DNA of 64,000 nucleotides from Paraburkholderia sartisoli. Its GTDB lineage: Bacteria > Pseudomonadota > Gammaproteobacteria > Burkholderiales > Burkholderiaceae. This document shows, piece after piece, positions 26,464 through 35,320 of the stretch. The stretch lies in NCBI RefSeq assembly GCF_900107685.1, contig NZ_FNRQ01000002.1, positions 372,001 to 436,000 on the forward strand, read 5' to 3'. Under the pieces are notes generated by a model. That model was not told the DNA's origin. It made no database searches and saw only the letters and a list, made by a program, of their open reading frames with translations. Position 1 is the first letter of the stretch, and the number at the start of each line of letters is the position of its first letter. Position numbers and translations under genes: made by a program.

Positions 26464-27338
26464 GCGTGATCCTTCCTGCCGGACGCTTCCAGCGCGATGC
26501 GCACCGCGCGTCCGAGATATACCCTGAGCAGATGTTTCTTGTAGCTGGCCGAACCGTGCGGGTCGCCCACGATGTCCAGTTCTTCCGCGCCGGCCTCACC
26601 CGCGCGGCGCAGCGTCGCGTCATCGACTGAAGCGCCCTGCAACACGGCTTCGGCAGCGGTGAGACGGGTCGGTTTGTCCGTCGCCGCGCCGACGATCACG
26701 CTCGCCTTCGCGATCCGCGCGCCCTGCATGTCCAGCACGACCGCGACGCCGAGCGCCGGCCAGTCATGTGCGGCGCGCGTCGTGACCTTCATGTACGCCG
26801 CGGGCCGGTTCGCCTGCGGCGGCACGATGACCTTCGAGATCAGTTCGTTGCGCGCGAGCACAGTTTCGTAATAGCCGGTGCATAGCGCCTCGACCGGAAA
26901 CGTGCGCTCGCCCTGCGGGCCCGTCACGGTCACGCGCGCGCCGAGCGCGGTGAGCACCGGCGGCATGTCCATGTGCGGGTCGGCATGGCCGAGGTTGCCG
27001 CCAAGCGTCGCGACGTTGCGCACCCGCACGTTCGACAGCGTGCGCAGCGTGCGGGCGAGCACCGGCCAGCCCTCTTTCACGAGCGACGAATGTTCGAGCG
27101 TGGCAAGCCGCGTGAGGCCGCCGATATGCAGCTCGCCGTTCGGGCCGGGGCGAACCTGCGCGTATTCCGGCTCGATGCCGCGCAGGCTCACGAGCCGCGT
27201 GGGACGCAGCACGCCGGCCTTCATCATCAACATGACCGCGGTGCCACCACCGACCGGCCGGATATCCGGATCCTCGGGGTCCAGCAACCCGATCGCTTCC
27301 TGCAGCGAACGGGGTGTGGCGAATTCAAAAGGTGCCAT
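26460..27338 (-). CDS. FAD-binding medium subunit of the molybdenum hydroxylase
   Basis: 292 residues from ATG 27336-27338, which has AAGGAG 8 nt upstream; a GTG three codons earlier is possible. FAD-binding motifs are RPVGGGTAVMLMMK and the ATLGGNLGHADP segment. The size is that of CoxM/NdhF-type subunits. It lacks the additional [4Fe-4S] insertion that makes the 4-hydroxybenzoyl-CoA reductase beta subunit longer, arguing against an anaerobic reductase. Order here is FAD, Mo and [2Fe-2S] subunits. Confidence 0.93.
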   Translation of the reverse strand: MAPFEFATPRSLQEAIGLLDPEDPDIRPVGGGTAVMLMMKAGVLRPTRLVSLRGIEPEYAQVRPGPNGELHIGGLTRLATLEHSSLVKEGWPVLARTLRTLSNVRVRNVATLGGNLGHADPHMDMPPVLTALGARVTVTGPQGERTFPVEALCTGYYETVLARNELISKVIVPPQANRPAAYMKVTTRAAHDWPALGVAVVLDMQGARIAKASVIVGAATDKPTRLTAAEAVLQGASVDDATLRRAGEAGAEELDIVGDPHGSASYKKHLLRVYLGRAVRIALEASGRKDHA

Positions 27339-27438
27339 CCAGAGCACTCCTTGTTGCGTATTGCCTGAGCGCGCGGCCAGGGCCGCTGCGCATGACGGTG
27401 TCGAAAACGACTGTTGAGAAAAAAGGCTGACCGGTCTT

Positions 27439-28272
27439 TCAGTCGCGCGCTGTCCGCTCGAGCAAGGCGAGCAGTTCGCGGGCGATGATGTCGGGCGTCT
27501 CGAGCGGCGTCAGGTGGCGCGCCTGTGGAATGACCGTCAGCGTCGAGCCGGCAATGCCCTTGTGCAGTGCCCCGGCCATCGCGGGCGGCGCCGCGTAGTC
27601 TTCCTCGCCGACGATCACGCAGGTGGGCACGCGCACGTTCGCCATCAGCGCGCGGCCGTCGAACGCACCAAGCATCCGGCCGGTCGCGGCGAACGCGGCG
27701 ACTTCGTTGCGCAGGAAAGTGTCGACGCAGCGCTGCACCACCTCGGGATGCGCGGCGCGAAAGGCGTCGCTGAACCAGCGCGTGATCTGAAACCCGACCA
27801 GCGGTGCGAGGCCCTCGTTCTCGGCCTTTTCAGCGCGGACGTTCCAGTCTTTCGGGGCACTCTCGCCGTACCACGCGGTGGTGTCGATCAGCCCGGCCGC
27901 GCGCGTCGCTTCGGGATAAGTGCCCGCGAACTGCAGCGCCACGCAGCCGCCCATCGAAGCGCCCGCGATCAGCACGCCACCGAAATCGAGCGCACTGACG
28001 ACGTCATGCACGTCCTGCGCGAACTGTTCGACGGTATAGGGGCCGGCCGGCTTGTCCGACGCGCCGTGTCCGCGGCAGTCGATCGCGAGGACCGACGCAT
28101 GCGGTGTCAGCCGCTCGATGACCGGTTGCCAGAAGTCCCGGTTCATCGCCAGCGAATGAAGCAGGACGACGCGCGCGCCACGGCCATCTCCGTGAAGGCT
28201 GTAGCCGATTCGCGTGCCGTCGCGCACGGTGACGTGCGCCGCCTCTACTTCGCTCGTGGGTAAGGTTTTCAT
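27439..28272 (-). CDS. alpha/beta hydrolase, 3-oxoadipate enol-lactonase-like
   Basis: 277 residues from ATG 28270-28272 with GGAG 6 nt upstream. The nucleophile elbow is GASMGG (Ser about 107), the oxyanion segment is LLHSLAMN, and the acid and His are in GEEDY and ARHLTP near the C-terminus. The closest familiar family is PcaD-type enol-lactonase, which opens a lactone made by ring cleavage. It leads the molybdenum-hydroxylase unit, with the shared 27-bp element 90 bp upstream of its start. It could open the lactone or ring formed after hydroxylation. Confidence 0.88.
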   Translation of the reverse strand: MKTLPTSEVEAAHVTVRDGTRIGYSLHGDGRGARVVLLHSLAMNRDFWQPVIERLTPHASVLAIDCRGHGASDKPAGPYTVEQFAQDVHDVVSALDFGGVLIAGASMGGCVALQFAGTYPEATRAAGLIDTTAWYGESAPKDWNVRAEKAENEGLAPLVGFQITRWFSDAFRAAHPEVVQRCVDTFLRNEVAAFAATGRMLGAFDGRALMANVRVPTCVIVGEEDYAAPPAMAGALHKGIAGSTLTVIPQARHLTPLETPDIIARELLALLERTARD

Positions 28273-28361
28273 CGCGTGCTCCGCTGGCTCGGTGAGATAC
28301 GGGCACTGTGCCCGCCACGCGGATAGTGCAAGCCGGCACGCATTGCAGCAAACGACGATCA

Positions 28362-28388
28362 TTCATGGGCGACATGAAAAACTTTCAT
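28362..28388. promoter_or_regulatory. regulon element copy B, upstream of hydrolase/Mo-hydroxylase unit
   Basis: 27 bp: TTCATG, 2 nt, CGACATGA, 5 nt, TTTCAT. It differs from copy A at only four positions, all in the two variable spacers. Its left edge is 90 bp from the hydrolase start codon, nearly the same distance as copy A from the porin gene. Confidence 0.65.
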
Positions 28389-28745
28389 CGCTGCCGCACA
28401 AACAGGCACGGGGGCCTTCTGCAGGCGGCGCAGGCCCCATTCGGGCGCACCTGTCCCGACGAAGCGCCCGGCAGTCAACGGGCGAACGCCGAACTCGCCA
28501 CGCGCGACATATTTAATGTGATCGAACAGGACTACCGTATCTGGATCGGCGACGCGAATGTCGCGATCCGTTCGATGCCTTCCAGTATCAGCTACAGATC
28601 AAGCGGCGAGAGCCTGCACGTACCAGAGCGGCAAAACCATAACGGGCCAGACGGGTTCGAACCGCGTTACACGGTGACCGCTTTCCGGCCGAACCCGTCG
28701 GAAGACGTGCCGGAACAGACAACCCCTACGTCGCACGCATCCGGA
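28389..28745. other. intergenic region between catabolic regulon and T6SS cluster end
   Basis: About 357 bp with no gene I can support on either strand. It marks the boundary between two functional blocks and is downstream of the candidate effector, where an immunity gene might be expected. No convincing small frame with a ribosome site was found. Confidence 0.4.
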
Positions 28746-29921
28746 TCACGTAATCCGGAACGGCCTGCCATTCGGATCCCTCAGAAATTCGCGGGCGTAA
28801 TAGCGATGCTCCTGCTTGACACCGGCGACCCACACGTAAAGATTGACCGTCGTCCACTGCAGGTTCAGTCCTTCGCTCTCGAGTACCTGGAGGCAGTTGT
28901 GGAGGTTGTCGCGCGTGGGCTTGTAGTGACCGCTATTGTTGTCGATGACGCGCAGCGCGCCGTCCTTGATGATGAGCGTGCCCGCGGAAATCACGTCCTT
29001 GCCGGCGTTGAACGACGAATGGTTGAAAAACGTCGCACCGCCAAGCGGAGTGGCATCCTTGGTATAGAGCGTTCCGTAGTTATCCATCGCATAGGCCGTG
29101 ACCGCCCCCGCCGTGATCTTCTGGTCGTGGCAGTCGTACAGCGTCCCGTCCGCACCGACGATCGCGATGTACTGCAAACGCTCGGACTTGTTCAGATAGT
29201 TCACGTCTCCGGATACGAAATTTTGCCGGCCGATCTCGTCGAGAATCTGGAAATCCTCCATCGTCAGGGTATGCACGTCCTTCGCGGCGACCGCCAGCGC
29301 CTCCTGTCGCCTGAGGGGGTCTCGCGGAAGCTCGATGTCCTGGTTGGTCGCGAGTCCCTTGTTGATGAACTCATGCGTGCCGTGTACGCCACTACCGGAG
29401 ATCGCCTGCGTTTTGTTCGACATCAGATAGGAGATGCGCTCGTTCTGATAATCGGCGCCCATCGGCTTCAATGGCTTGACGTTAGGCGCGCGGGCGCCCA
29501 CGTGCCTGCCCGACCCGAGCACGGCCAGCTTGTGCGAGTCGAAATGGATCCGGCCGCGCAAATCCGCCGTCAGGATGCCGAGCGCCTGCAGGCGCGTGTA
29601 AAGTTCGCGCAGCGCCTCGGTACCCAGATTCGTGATCGCCGTCCTGCGCGCGATGAACAGCGTTCTGACTTCCTCCGTGCGGGTGAAGGTCGTCGTGCGT
29701 GTCTCCGACTTGCCCTGCTTCAGCTTGAGCCAGTCCTTGCATGCGATCACGATGTTATTGAGGCACGCGATTTCACGCGTGGCGTTGGCCGCACCGTTCA
29801 TTTCCGTCCAGTACGCCCTCAGGGCGGTATCCACCTCCCTGATATTGTTGCCGCGCGCCGTGAAGACGGTATGGCGTTTGTCCGTTGCGGTTTTAAAGGT
29901 CTGGTATTGAGTGTTAAGCAT
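28746..29921 (-). CDS. uncharacterised protein at T6SS operon end, candidate effector
   Basis: 391 residues, no signal peptide and no membrane segment. The N-terminal half (about 1-125) is mostly helical-looking and basic. The C-terminal part (about 245-340) has a compact motif series: HSSF (301-304), SAGTLIIKDGALRVI (312-326) and NNSGHYKP (328-335). I recall similar HSSF...AG...SGHY blocks in large bacterial toxin-like proteins but cannot name the fold. ATG 29919-29921 has GGAG 9 nt upstream. The gene follows tssA by 14 bp, so it is probably co-transcribed with the T6SS. An effector is the leading idea; no immunity gene is recognised nearby. Confidence 0.6.
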   Translation of the reverse strand: MLNTQYQTFKTATDKRHTVFTARGNNIREVDTALRAYWTEMNGAANATREIACLNNIVIACKDWLKLKQGKSETRTTTFTRTEEVRTLFIARRTAITNLGTEALRELYTRLQALGILTADLRGRIHFDSHKLAVLGSGRHVGARAPNVKPLKPMGADYQNERISYLMSNKTQAISGSGVHGTHEFINKGLATNQDIELPRDPLRRQEALAVAAKDVHTLTMEDFQILDEIGRQNFVSGDVNYLNKSERLQYIAIVGADGTLYDCHDQKITAGAVTAYAMDNYGTLYTKDATPLGGATFFNHSSFNAGKDVISAGTLIIKDGALRVIDNNSGHYKPTRDNLHNCLQVLESEGLNLQWTTVNLYVWVAGVKQEHRYYAREFLRDPNGRPFRIT

Positions 29922-29935
29922 CTTCTGGATCTCCG

Positions 29936-31078
29936 TTAGTCGAGTCCGAGCATCGACAGGTAGCGCCCAAGGCCGCCCTCTTCGCGCGCCACTTCGCGCA
30001 TCAGTTCCGGGAGCGGCATGCGCCCCCACACCACGGCGCGCCTGAGCAGATAAGGCGTCGGGCTATGCGGTTCCTGCTGCGCCAGATAGTCGGCGATCGT
30101 CGCCAGCATCTGGTAAGCGTGATCGCGGCTCGCGATCGTTGTGCCAGCAACAGCCGCCGTGCCCACGCTCGCAACCGCCGAACGCGGCACGGCAACCGGT
30201 ACGTCTGTCGCGGATAACGGCACCACCGCGCCGGCGCCGGCACTGGCACCGGCAAGCTGCAATGTTGATACGTCGTCCGGTTCCCGCACGCCCTGCGGCC
30301 CGAGCAAAACAGTCACCGCACGCAGCAGACGGTCGAGCACCACCGACACCCGCGCAAGGCTCGGCGCATCGTCACCCAGCAGTGCGTCGACCTGTGCCAC
30401 CAGCGCCGCCCACTGTCCGCCCGCCTCCTCCAGCTGCCGGTGCATATGGATCAGCGCCGTGCGTGCCGGCCGCTGTGCGGCCGCGTTGACGATCAGCTCA
30501 CGCGTGAGAACGGCGGCATCCTCGTCGTCCTGTGCGGGCGCGGGCGCGATCGCGCTGCGCTCCCAGCGATCGAGGCTGATCGACTCGGGCTCGTTCGCGT
30601 CGATCGCGAGCAGCGGCACGTGCAATGCCAGCACCTGGGGATACACCTCGTTCGCCCAGGCGAACGGCGCGCCGCGCGGCTCCGCGTCGCCGTCCTCGAT
30701 ACGCGGCCAGGCGCTGTCCCAGTAGCGCTGCGCAAGCGCCGTCAGCAACCGCGTGCCGGCGAGAAAGCCGTCGATGCCATGCAGGTACGTCCACGCCTCG
30801 CACAGCCACGCGGCCAGCTGAAAGTCCTTGCTGCGATGCTGCAACGCGTCGCAGCACAGCGAAGCGACGCGCTTCCAGTCAGCCTTGACGAGCGGACGCT
30901 CCCAGTCGCCCATCGGCAGCGTCTGGTCGTCTTCCTCGCGCGCCGTGCGGATCGCCTGATACAGCGGGTCGTAGCGCAACGAAACGCCAGCCGGGTCGTC
31001 ACCGGGCAACGCTTCCAGCAGCGCGTCGGGATCGACCGGCGAGGCCTCACCCGGGTCCATCGTGGGGATCGCGTTCAT
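29936..31078 (-). CDS. tssA: type VI secretion protein TssA
   Basis: 380 residues. The N-terminal ImpA_N domain is recognisable (PGDDPAGVSLRYDPLYQAI, then PMGDWERPLVKADWKRV). A linker rich in Ala and Val follows, then a C-terminal segment ending SPTPYLLRRAVVWGRMPLPE, the family hallmark. TssA caps the growing sheath and helps prime it at the baseplate. The ATG overlaps the tssM stop (ATGA). Confidence 0.92.
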   Translation of the reverse strand: MNAIPTMDPGEASPVDPDALLEALPGDDPAGVSLRYDPLYQAIRTAREEDDQTLPMGDWERPLVKADWKRVASLCCDALQHRSKDFQLAAWLCEAWTYLHGIDGFLAGTRLLTALAQRYWDSAWPRIEDGDAEPRGAPFAWANEVYPQVLALHVPLLAIDANEPESISLDRWERSAIAPAPAQDDEDAAVLTRELIVNAAAQRPARTALIHMHRQLEEAGGQWAALVAQVDALLGDDAPSLARVSVVLDRLLRAVTVLLGPQGVREPDDVSTLQLAGASAGAGAVVPLSATDVPVAVPRSAVASVGTAAVAGTTIASRDHAYQMLATIADYLAQQEPHSPTPYLLRRAVVWGRMPLPELMREVAREEGGLGRYLSMLGLD

Positions 31079-34000
31079 AGGGCACTCCATTCGGGCGCTC
31101 GTGTCGGAAAACTGCGCGGCCAGGGCAGTGGCGTCTTGCGACCGGCGGGCATCAGCGTGAAACGCAGAAAGACGCGCCCACGTGACTCCTTCGGCAGCAG
31201 CGGCGCATCGGTGGGACTGGCCGTGCCCAGCGGAAACTCGAGCCGCAGCAACTGCGATGCGCTGTCCGCGCGCAGGCTGGAATCGGCCACGCGCTCGCGC
31301 GCAATCGCCGTGATCAGCGCCCACGGGTCGTCGAACTGCCACGTCAGCGTGCGGCCATCGGTCGACAGCGCGCGCTGCTTCGCGTCGTTAAGCGCGATCA
31401 GCGGCGAGTCCTTGGCGAAGCGCAGCGTCAGCACCACCGGTGTGCCGTAGTCCCAATGCAGCGGATGCGGCGCATCGCGCATCGACACACTCTGCGCGCC
31501 GAACGTCACGGTCCAGTCGATCACCTGGTTGCCGGCAACTTCGCCGTCGCGGCTCGCGCGGAACTCGACGCCGACGTCATAGCCGGTCGGCGCACCGCTG
31601 TCCGACGGATAGAGCGGCGCGAGCAGCGTCTTTACCTGGTTGAAGTTGTCGACGAACTGGCGCACCGGCACGCCTGCGACGTTGCTGCGTGCGCCCGTCG
31701 TGCCACGCGCTTCGGCGAACGTCGTCGAGATCCGCTGATAGCGCTTCAGCACGTCGCCGAGTTCACCGAAGTCGGCACTCGCGGCGCCGTCCGCGCGCAC
31801 GGGTATCGCGCCGCCGAACGGTTGCCGCCCGGCGACCGACTGGTTGAACGCCGTCGAAAAATCACCCCACTGCTGCCGCAGGTCGAACGTATAGCCCCGG
31901 CTGCAGGTCGCCAGCAGTTTGTCGTAGAGCTGCGCATGCCGCTGCGCGAAGTAGTCGTCGCCACCGCTCGCGGAAGGACGCGCGGCGAACTTCTCCATGC
32001 AGCCGCCCGCGCCTGGCTCCGCCGCCACCTGCACGAACTGCTCGAGATTCAGCAGGCTGCTGTTGGGGTTTTTCAGCTGGTAACGCCCCAGGTCACGATT
32101 GATGGCCTGCCAGCGCTGGGCAAGCGGCGTCGCGAGATCCGCTGCGTCGAGCGCGGCCAGATAGATCGACGCTTCATGACCGAGCGCGAGCGCGCGCGCC
32201 GACTGCTGCGCGAGGTACGGCGCGAGTCCCGCCACATCGGGCACGCCGAAGGCGGCCAGCACCAGCGAATGCGCCGGCCGCACGCTGTCGGACATCGCGG
32301 CGGGCCGCGTTGCGTACAGTTCGGATTGCGCCAGCGCAGTGTCGACCGCGCGCAGATGCGCGAGCGCGTCGTGCGAGACGAGCGTGTCCAGATCCTCGAT
32401 GCGCGCGTTCGCGCCCATCTCGGCCAGCATCGCCTTGATCTTCACGAGTCGCGCGTTGGCCGCGTCGAAATTCGCGCTGTCCGGATCGCCCTGCACGGGC
32501 GTGACGGTCGCCGCGGCCGCGACGGCGTCGATCGCAAGGCGCGCGAACTGCGTGTCGAGCGCCTGCCCGATCGCGGGCTGCGCCGCCGCCGGCAACCCGG
32601 TGAGCCCTTCCGCAAGGAAGCGCTTGCGCATGTCGCCGAGCGTCAACGCCTTGTCGAGTTGCGTCCGGTCCCACACGATCATCGAGCCGTCCGGCAGGAG
32701 CGGTAGCGCGAGATCGCGCGGCGCGGCCATGAACGGCTGGTTCAGCAGCGCCGTCAAGCCGTCGCGCAGCGCGACGCGGCCGGGCGAGAGCGCGTAGCGG
32801 CCATCCTTGTCGAGCCACACCACCCCGCTATCCGGGCCGCCGAAGCGCTGCGCCAGCTCGCTTCTGAATACCTGGAACGCGGTCGCCGAACGCTCGCGGT
32901 CCTGCGCGACGATATCGGCGCCGATCAGGCGATTCTGCGCGGCCTGCGCGAACGTGCGCTCGTAGACGGGGCCGGGCACGAACTGCTCACGCCGCATCCA
33001 TGCGCCCTTGCCGGAGCCGAGCAGGTCCTGCTCCGCGTTGATCCCCGCGACGATGGAACGGTAGTCCGCCACGATCTGGCCAAAATCGCCGCCGGCCGTA
33101 CTGGCGAGCGACAGGTTGCCAAGATGGTCCGTCACCGCGCGTTCCGCGACGAGCAGCGCATTGTTCCTGAAGAGCCGGTCGTCGAGTCGTTGCATGCCCT
33201 TCTCGAACGTGCAGCGCAACGGCGGTTGCAGGATCGCGAGGCCGACACCGGTCGAAGCGGCGGCGTCGCCCGCATAGGTCCGGCCGCCATCGGGATTTCG
33301 ATAGAAGAACGGCAGGCTGCCCGACACGTTGCCCTGCAATTCCGCGCCGAGCGTATAGCGCACGACGAGCCGCAGCGCATCGGCGTTGCGCGGATCGGGC
33401 CGTTGCAGCCTTTGCAGCGCCTGCAACGTCGCGTCGAGCTGATCCAGCGAACCGACGTATCGCTGCATGGCCCGCAAGTCCGGCAGGTCGGCGACGGAAA
33501 GACTGCCCGCCGCTTGCTGGGCGACGTCCATGCCATCCGGCGCGGCGCAGTCGTCCCCGCTGATCAGCTGGCCGGTGGATGGATCGCGCCCCACGCCCGT
33601 GAGCTGGCTCACGCGCGCGAGCAGTTCACGCTGGATCGCCGTGACGGCGACGTCGCCGAACGCGTGTTCGAAGCGGTCGCGCACGCGCCGGTCGAGATCG
33701 TCGAACATGCTCCATGAACCCGGCATGAAGACGGACGACGACGTCTCGGCCGCGAGCCGCTGGTTCATCGCGATCAGCGAGAGCGCCTCGCGCCGGTACC
33801 AGTCGGACGACAGCTCCTGCGCGTGCTGCGCGGCCATCGCGCGCTGCTGCCCGACGCTGCGCAGCTCGCCCAGCGCCGTCACCAGTTCCGCGTTACGGTA
33901 GTGCAGCTGCCAGCCCGCCACGACGAGGCCGATGCCCCAGCCGCCGAGCAGCACGATGCCGCCCCAGCGCAACGCCCGATGCACCACCGGGCGCGACAGA

Positions 34001-35283
34001 TGCTGCGAACGCGACGGCCGGGTCAGCCCGTATTCAGCGAAGATCTTCTTTTCGAACAGGTCGCGCAGGAATGCGGGCTGAAGCATCAGCTCGTCGAGAA
34101 TGTCGCCCGCTGCGTCGCGCTCGCTGTCGGCGCCAAACCCCGGTTCGGCGTGACCCGCGCGCTCGCCGTACAGCGCCACGGCGTCGCGGGTCTGCGGATC
34201 CAGCACGCCGCTGTCCTCGCCATGCGACACGAGGCCAGCGCCGGGACCTTCGACGGCGCCGGCGGCCCCGCCCGGAACCGTGGCCCCGCCCTGCGCGATT
34301 TCGTTGCTGTCGCCCGTCAGATAGATGCCGCGAAAGAAGAACGGCTCGTGATACGCGCTCGGGCGCAGCAGCTCTTCCACATACCGCTGCAGTTGCGCGC
34401 GCAGGCCTTCGATGCGCGACGGCAGCATCAGGAACTGGCGGGCGTCCTGGTCGCCCGGCGCGAGCGCGAACAGTTCGGCGGTCGCGTCCGACACCGCGCC
34501 CGTCATGCAGGCCATCGCGGTGTCGATCCAGTCCGGCTGATACGTGGTGGACAGGTCGTACGGCGACGACCAGCCGAGCATGCTGGAGCGCATCGACTCG
34601 GGCAGCGCCCGCGCGAACGCCGTGAAACCGGGCAGCGCTTCGCAGCCGGTCACCACGACGTACACCGCGAAGCGCACCGCAAAGCGGTTTTGCGCGAGCC
34701 ACAGCCGGCGGTGCGCGAGCTTCGCGCGGCGCACCAGTTCGAGCTGCGCGTCGGTGTCGCCGGCCAGCAGCATATCGGCCGGCACGGTCACGACGACGCT
34801 GTCGAACGGCCGTTGCGGACGATAGTTGCGGCACAGACCGAGAAACTCGTCCCACGGTTTTTCGTCGCCCTCGTCGTCGGGCGATCCCAGCCAGGCGGCC
34901 TTGATGTCGATCACCACGCCGCGGTCGAAGAAGTTCCACGCGATGCCCTGAGTCGACGCCGCGTTCGCCGCATCGGAACCCAGCGCGCTCGCCACGCCGG
35001 ATTGCGCGATCGGCAGCGGCTGGCGTTCGTCGCCTTCGTTGAGCACCATGATCCACGGCACGTTGTAGCGCTCGGCGCGCGACGCGATATTGCCCTCGAT
35101 CAGTTCGACTGCCTGACGGAACGCCGTGCGCAGCGAGTCCGAGCGCAGACGCATGATCTTGCGCTCGCCCTCCGGCTTCGCCCGTGCGCCATTCGCGGCG
35201 AAGTAAAGCACCGCGCCCAGCACGATACAGACGATCAGCGTCAGCACGCCGATCGACAACAGGAAGAGATTGCTCGTCAGCAT
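31075..35283 (-). CDS. tssM: type VI secretion membrane-complex protein TssM (IcmF-like)
   Basis: 1402 residues, longer than many TssM proteins. It has an N-terminal membrane helix (about 5-29), another near 440 (IVLLGGWGIGLVVAGW), and a large periplasmic part ending in the IcmF/TssM C-terminal domain. The place where many TssM proteins carry a Walker A loop (after PWIMVL) reads NEGDERQPLP, so the nucleotide-binding loop is absent. TssM spans both the inner membrane and the periplasm and joins TssL to TssJ. It is followed by tssA with a 4-bp overlap and preceded by tssL. Confidence 0.94.
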   Translation of the reverse strand: MLTSNLFLLSIGVLTLIVCIVLGAVLYFAANGARAKPEGERKIMRLRSDSLRTAFRQAVELIEGNIASRAERYNVPWIMVLNEGDERQPLPIAQSGVASALGSDAANAASTQGIAWNFFDRGVVIDIKAAWLGSPDDEGDEKPWDEFLGLCRNYRPQRPFDSVVVTVPADMLLAGDTDAQLELVRRAKLAHRRLWLAQNRFAVRFAVYVVVTGCEALPGFTAFARALPESMRSSMLGWSSPYDLSTTYQPDWIDTAMACMTGAVSDATAELFALAPGDQDARQFLMLPSRIEGLRAQLQRYVEELLRPSAYHEPFFFRGIYLTGDSNEIAQGGATVPGGAAGAVEGPGAGLVSHGEDSGVLDPQTRDAVALYGERAGHAEPGFGADSERDAAGDILDELMLQPAFLRDLFEKKIFAEYGLTRPSRSQHLSRPVVHRALRWGGIVLLGGWGIGLVVAGWQLHYRNAELVTALGELRSVGQQRAMAAQHAQELSSDWYRREALSLIAMNQRLAAETSSSVFMPGSWSMFDDLDRRVRDRFEHAFGDVAVTAIQRELLARVSQLTGVGRDPSTGQLISGDDCAAPDGMDVAQQAAGSLSVADLPDLRAMQRYVGSLDQLDATLQALQRLQRPDPRNADALRLVVRYTLGAELQGNVSGSLPFFYRNPDGGRTYAGDAAASTGVGLAILQPPLRCTFEKGMQRLDDRLFRNNALLVAERAVTDHLGNLSLASTAGGDFGQIVADYRSIVAGINAEQDLLGSGKGAWMRREQFVPGPVYERTFAQAAQNRLIGADIVAQDRERSATAFQVFRSELAQRFGGPDSGVVWLDKDGRYALSPGRVALRDGLTALLNQPFMAAPRDLALPLLPDGSMIVWDRTQLDKALTLGDMRKRFLAEGLTGLPAAAQPAIGQALDTQFARLAIDAVAAAATVTPVQGDPDSANFDAANARLVKIKAMLAEMGANARIEDLDTLVSHDALAHLRAVDTALAQSELYATRPAAMSDSVRPAHSLVLAAFGVPDVAGLAPYLAQQSARALALGHEASIYLAALDAADLATPLAQRWQAINRDLGRYQLKNPNSSLLNLEQFVQVAAEPGAGGCMEKFAARPSASGGDDYFAQRHAQLYDKLLATCSRGYTFDLRQQWGDFSTAFNQSVAGRQPFGGAIPVRADGAASADFGELGDVLKRYQRISTTFAEARGTTGARSNVAGVPVRQFVDNFNQVKTLLAPLYPSDSGAPTGYDVGVEFRASRDGEVAGNQVIDWTVTFGAQSVSMRDAPHPLHWDYGTPVVLTLRFAKDSPLIALNDAKQRALSTDGRTLTWQFDDPWALITAIARERVADSSLRADSASQLLRLEFPLGTASPTDAPLLPKESRGRVFLRFTLMPAGRKTPLPWPRSFPTRAPEWSAL

Positions 35284-35320
35284 CGTCGGCCTCCGGCTTG
35301 CCTTGCGTCAGCGGCGCGCA

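Noticed and set aside
23503..26469. A very long open frame on the plus strand opposite the molybdenum hydroxylase genes
   Set aside because: It is Arg/His-rich with no domain, lies opposite well-conserved genes, and reflects the GC-rich codon pattern of the real strand.
24160..27338. Molybdenum hydroxylase as a CO dehydrogenase (coxMLS)
   Set aside because: The large subunit lacks the CSFR active-site loop that defines CO dehydrogenases.
24160..27338. Molybdenum hydroxylase as 4-hydroxybenzoyl-CoA reductase
   Set aside because: The FAD subunit is too short and lacks the extra [4Fe-4S] insertion of that enzyme.
9151..28272. Naming the genes hmfA-H for furan catabolism
   Set aside because: Enzyme classes match, but hmfE is not seen and substrate cannot be read from sequence; RidA points to other options.
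28389..28745. An immunity gene for the candidate effector
   Set aside because: Open frames exist in this stretch but none has a ribosome site together with a protein-like composition.
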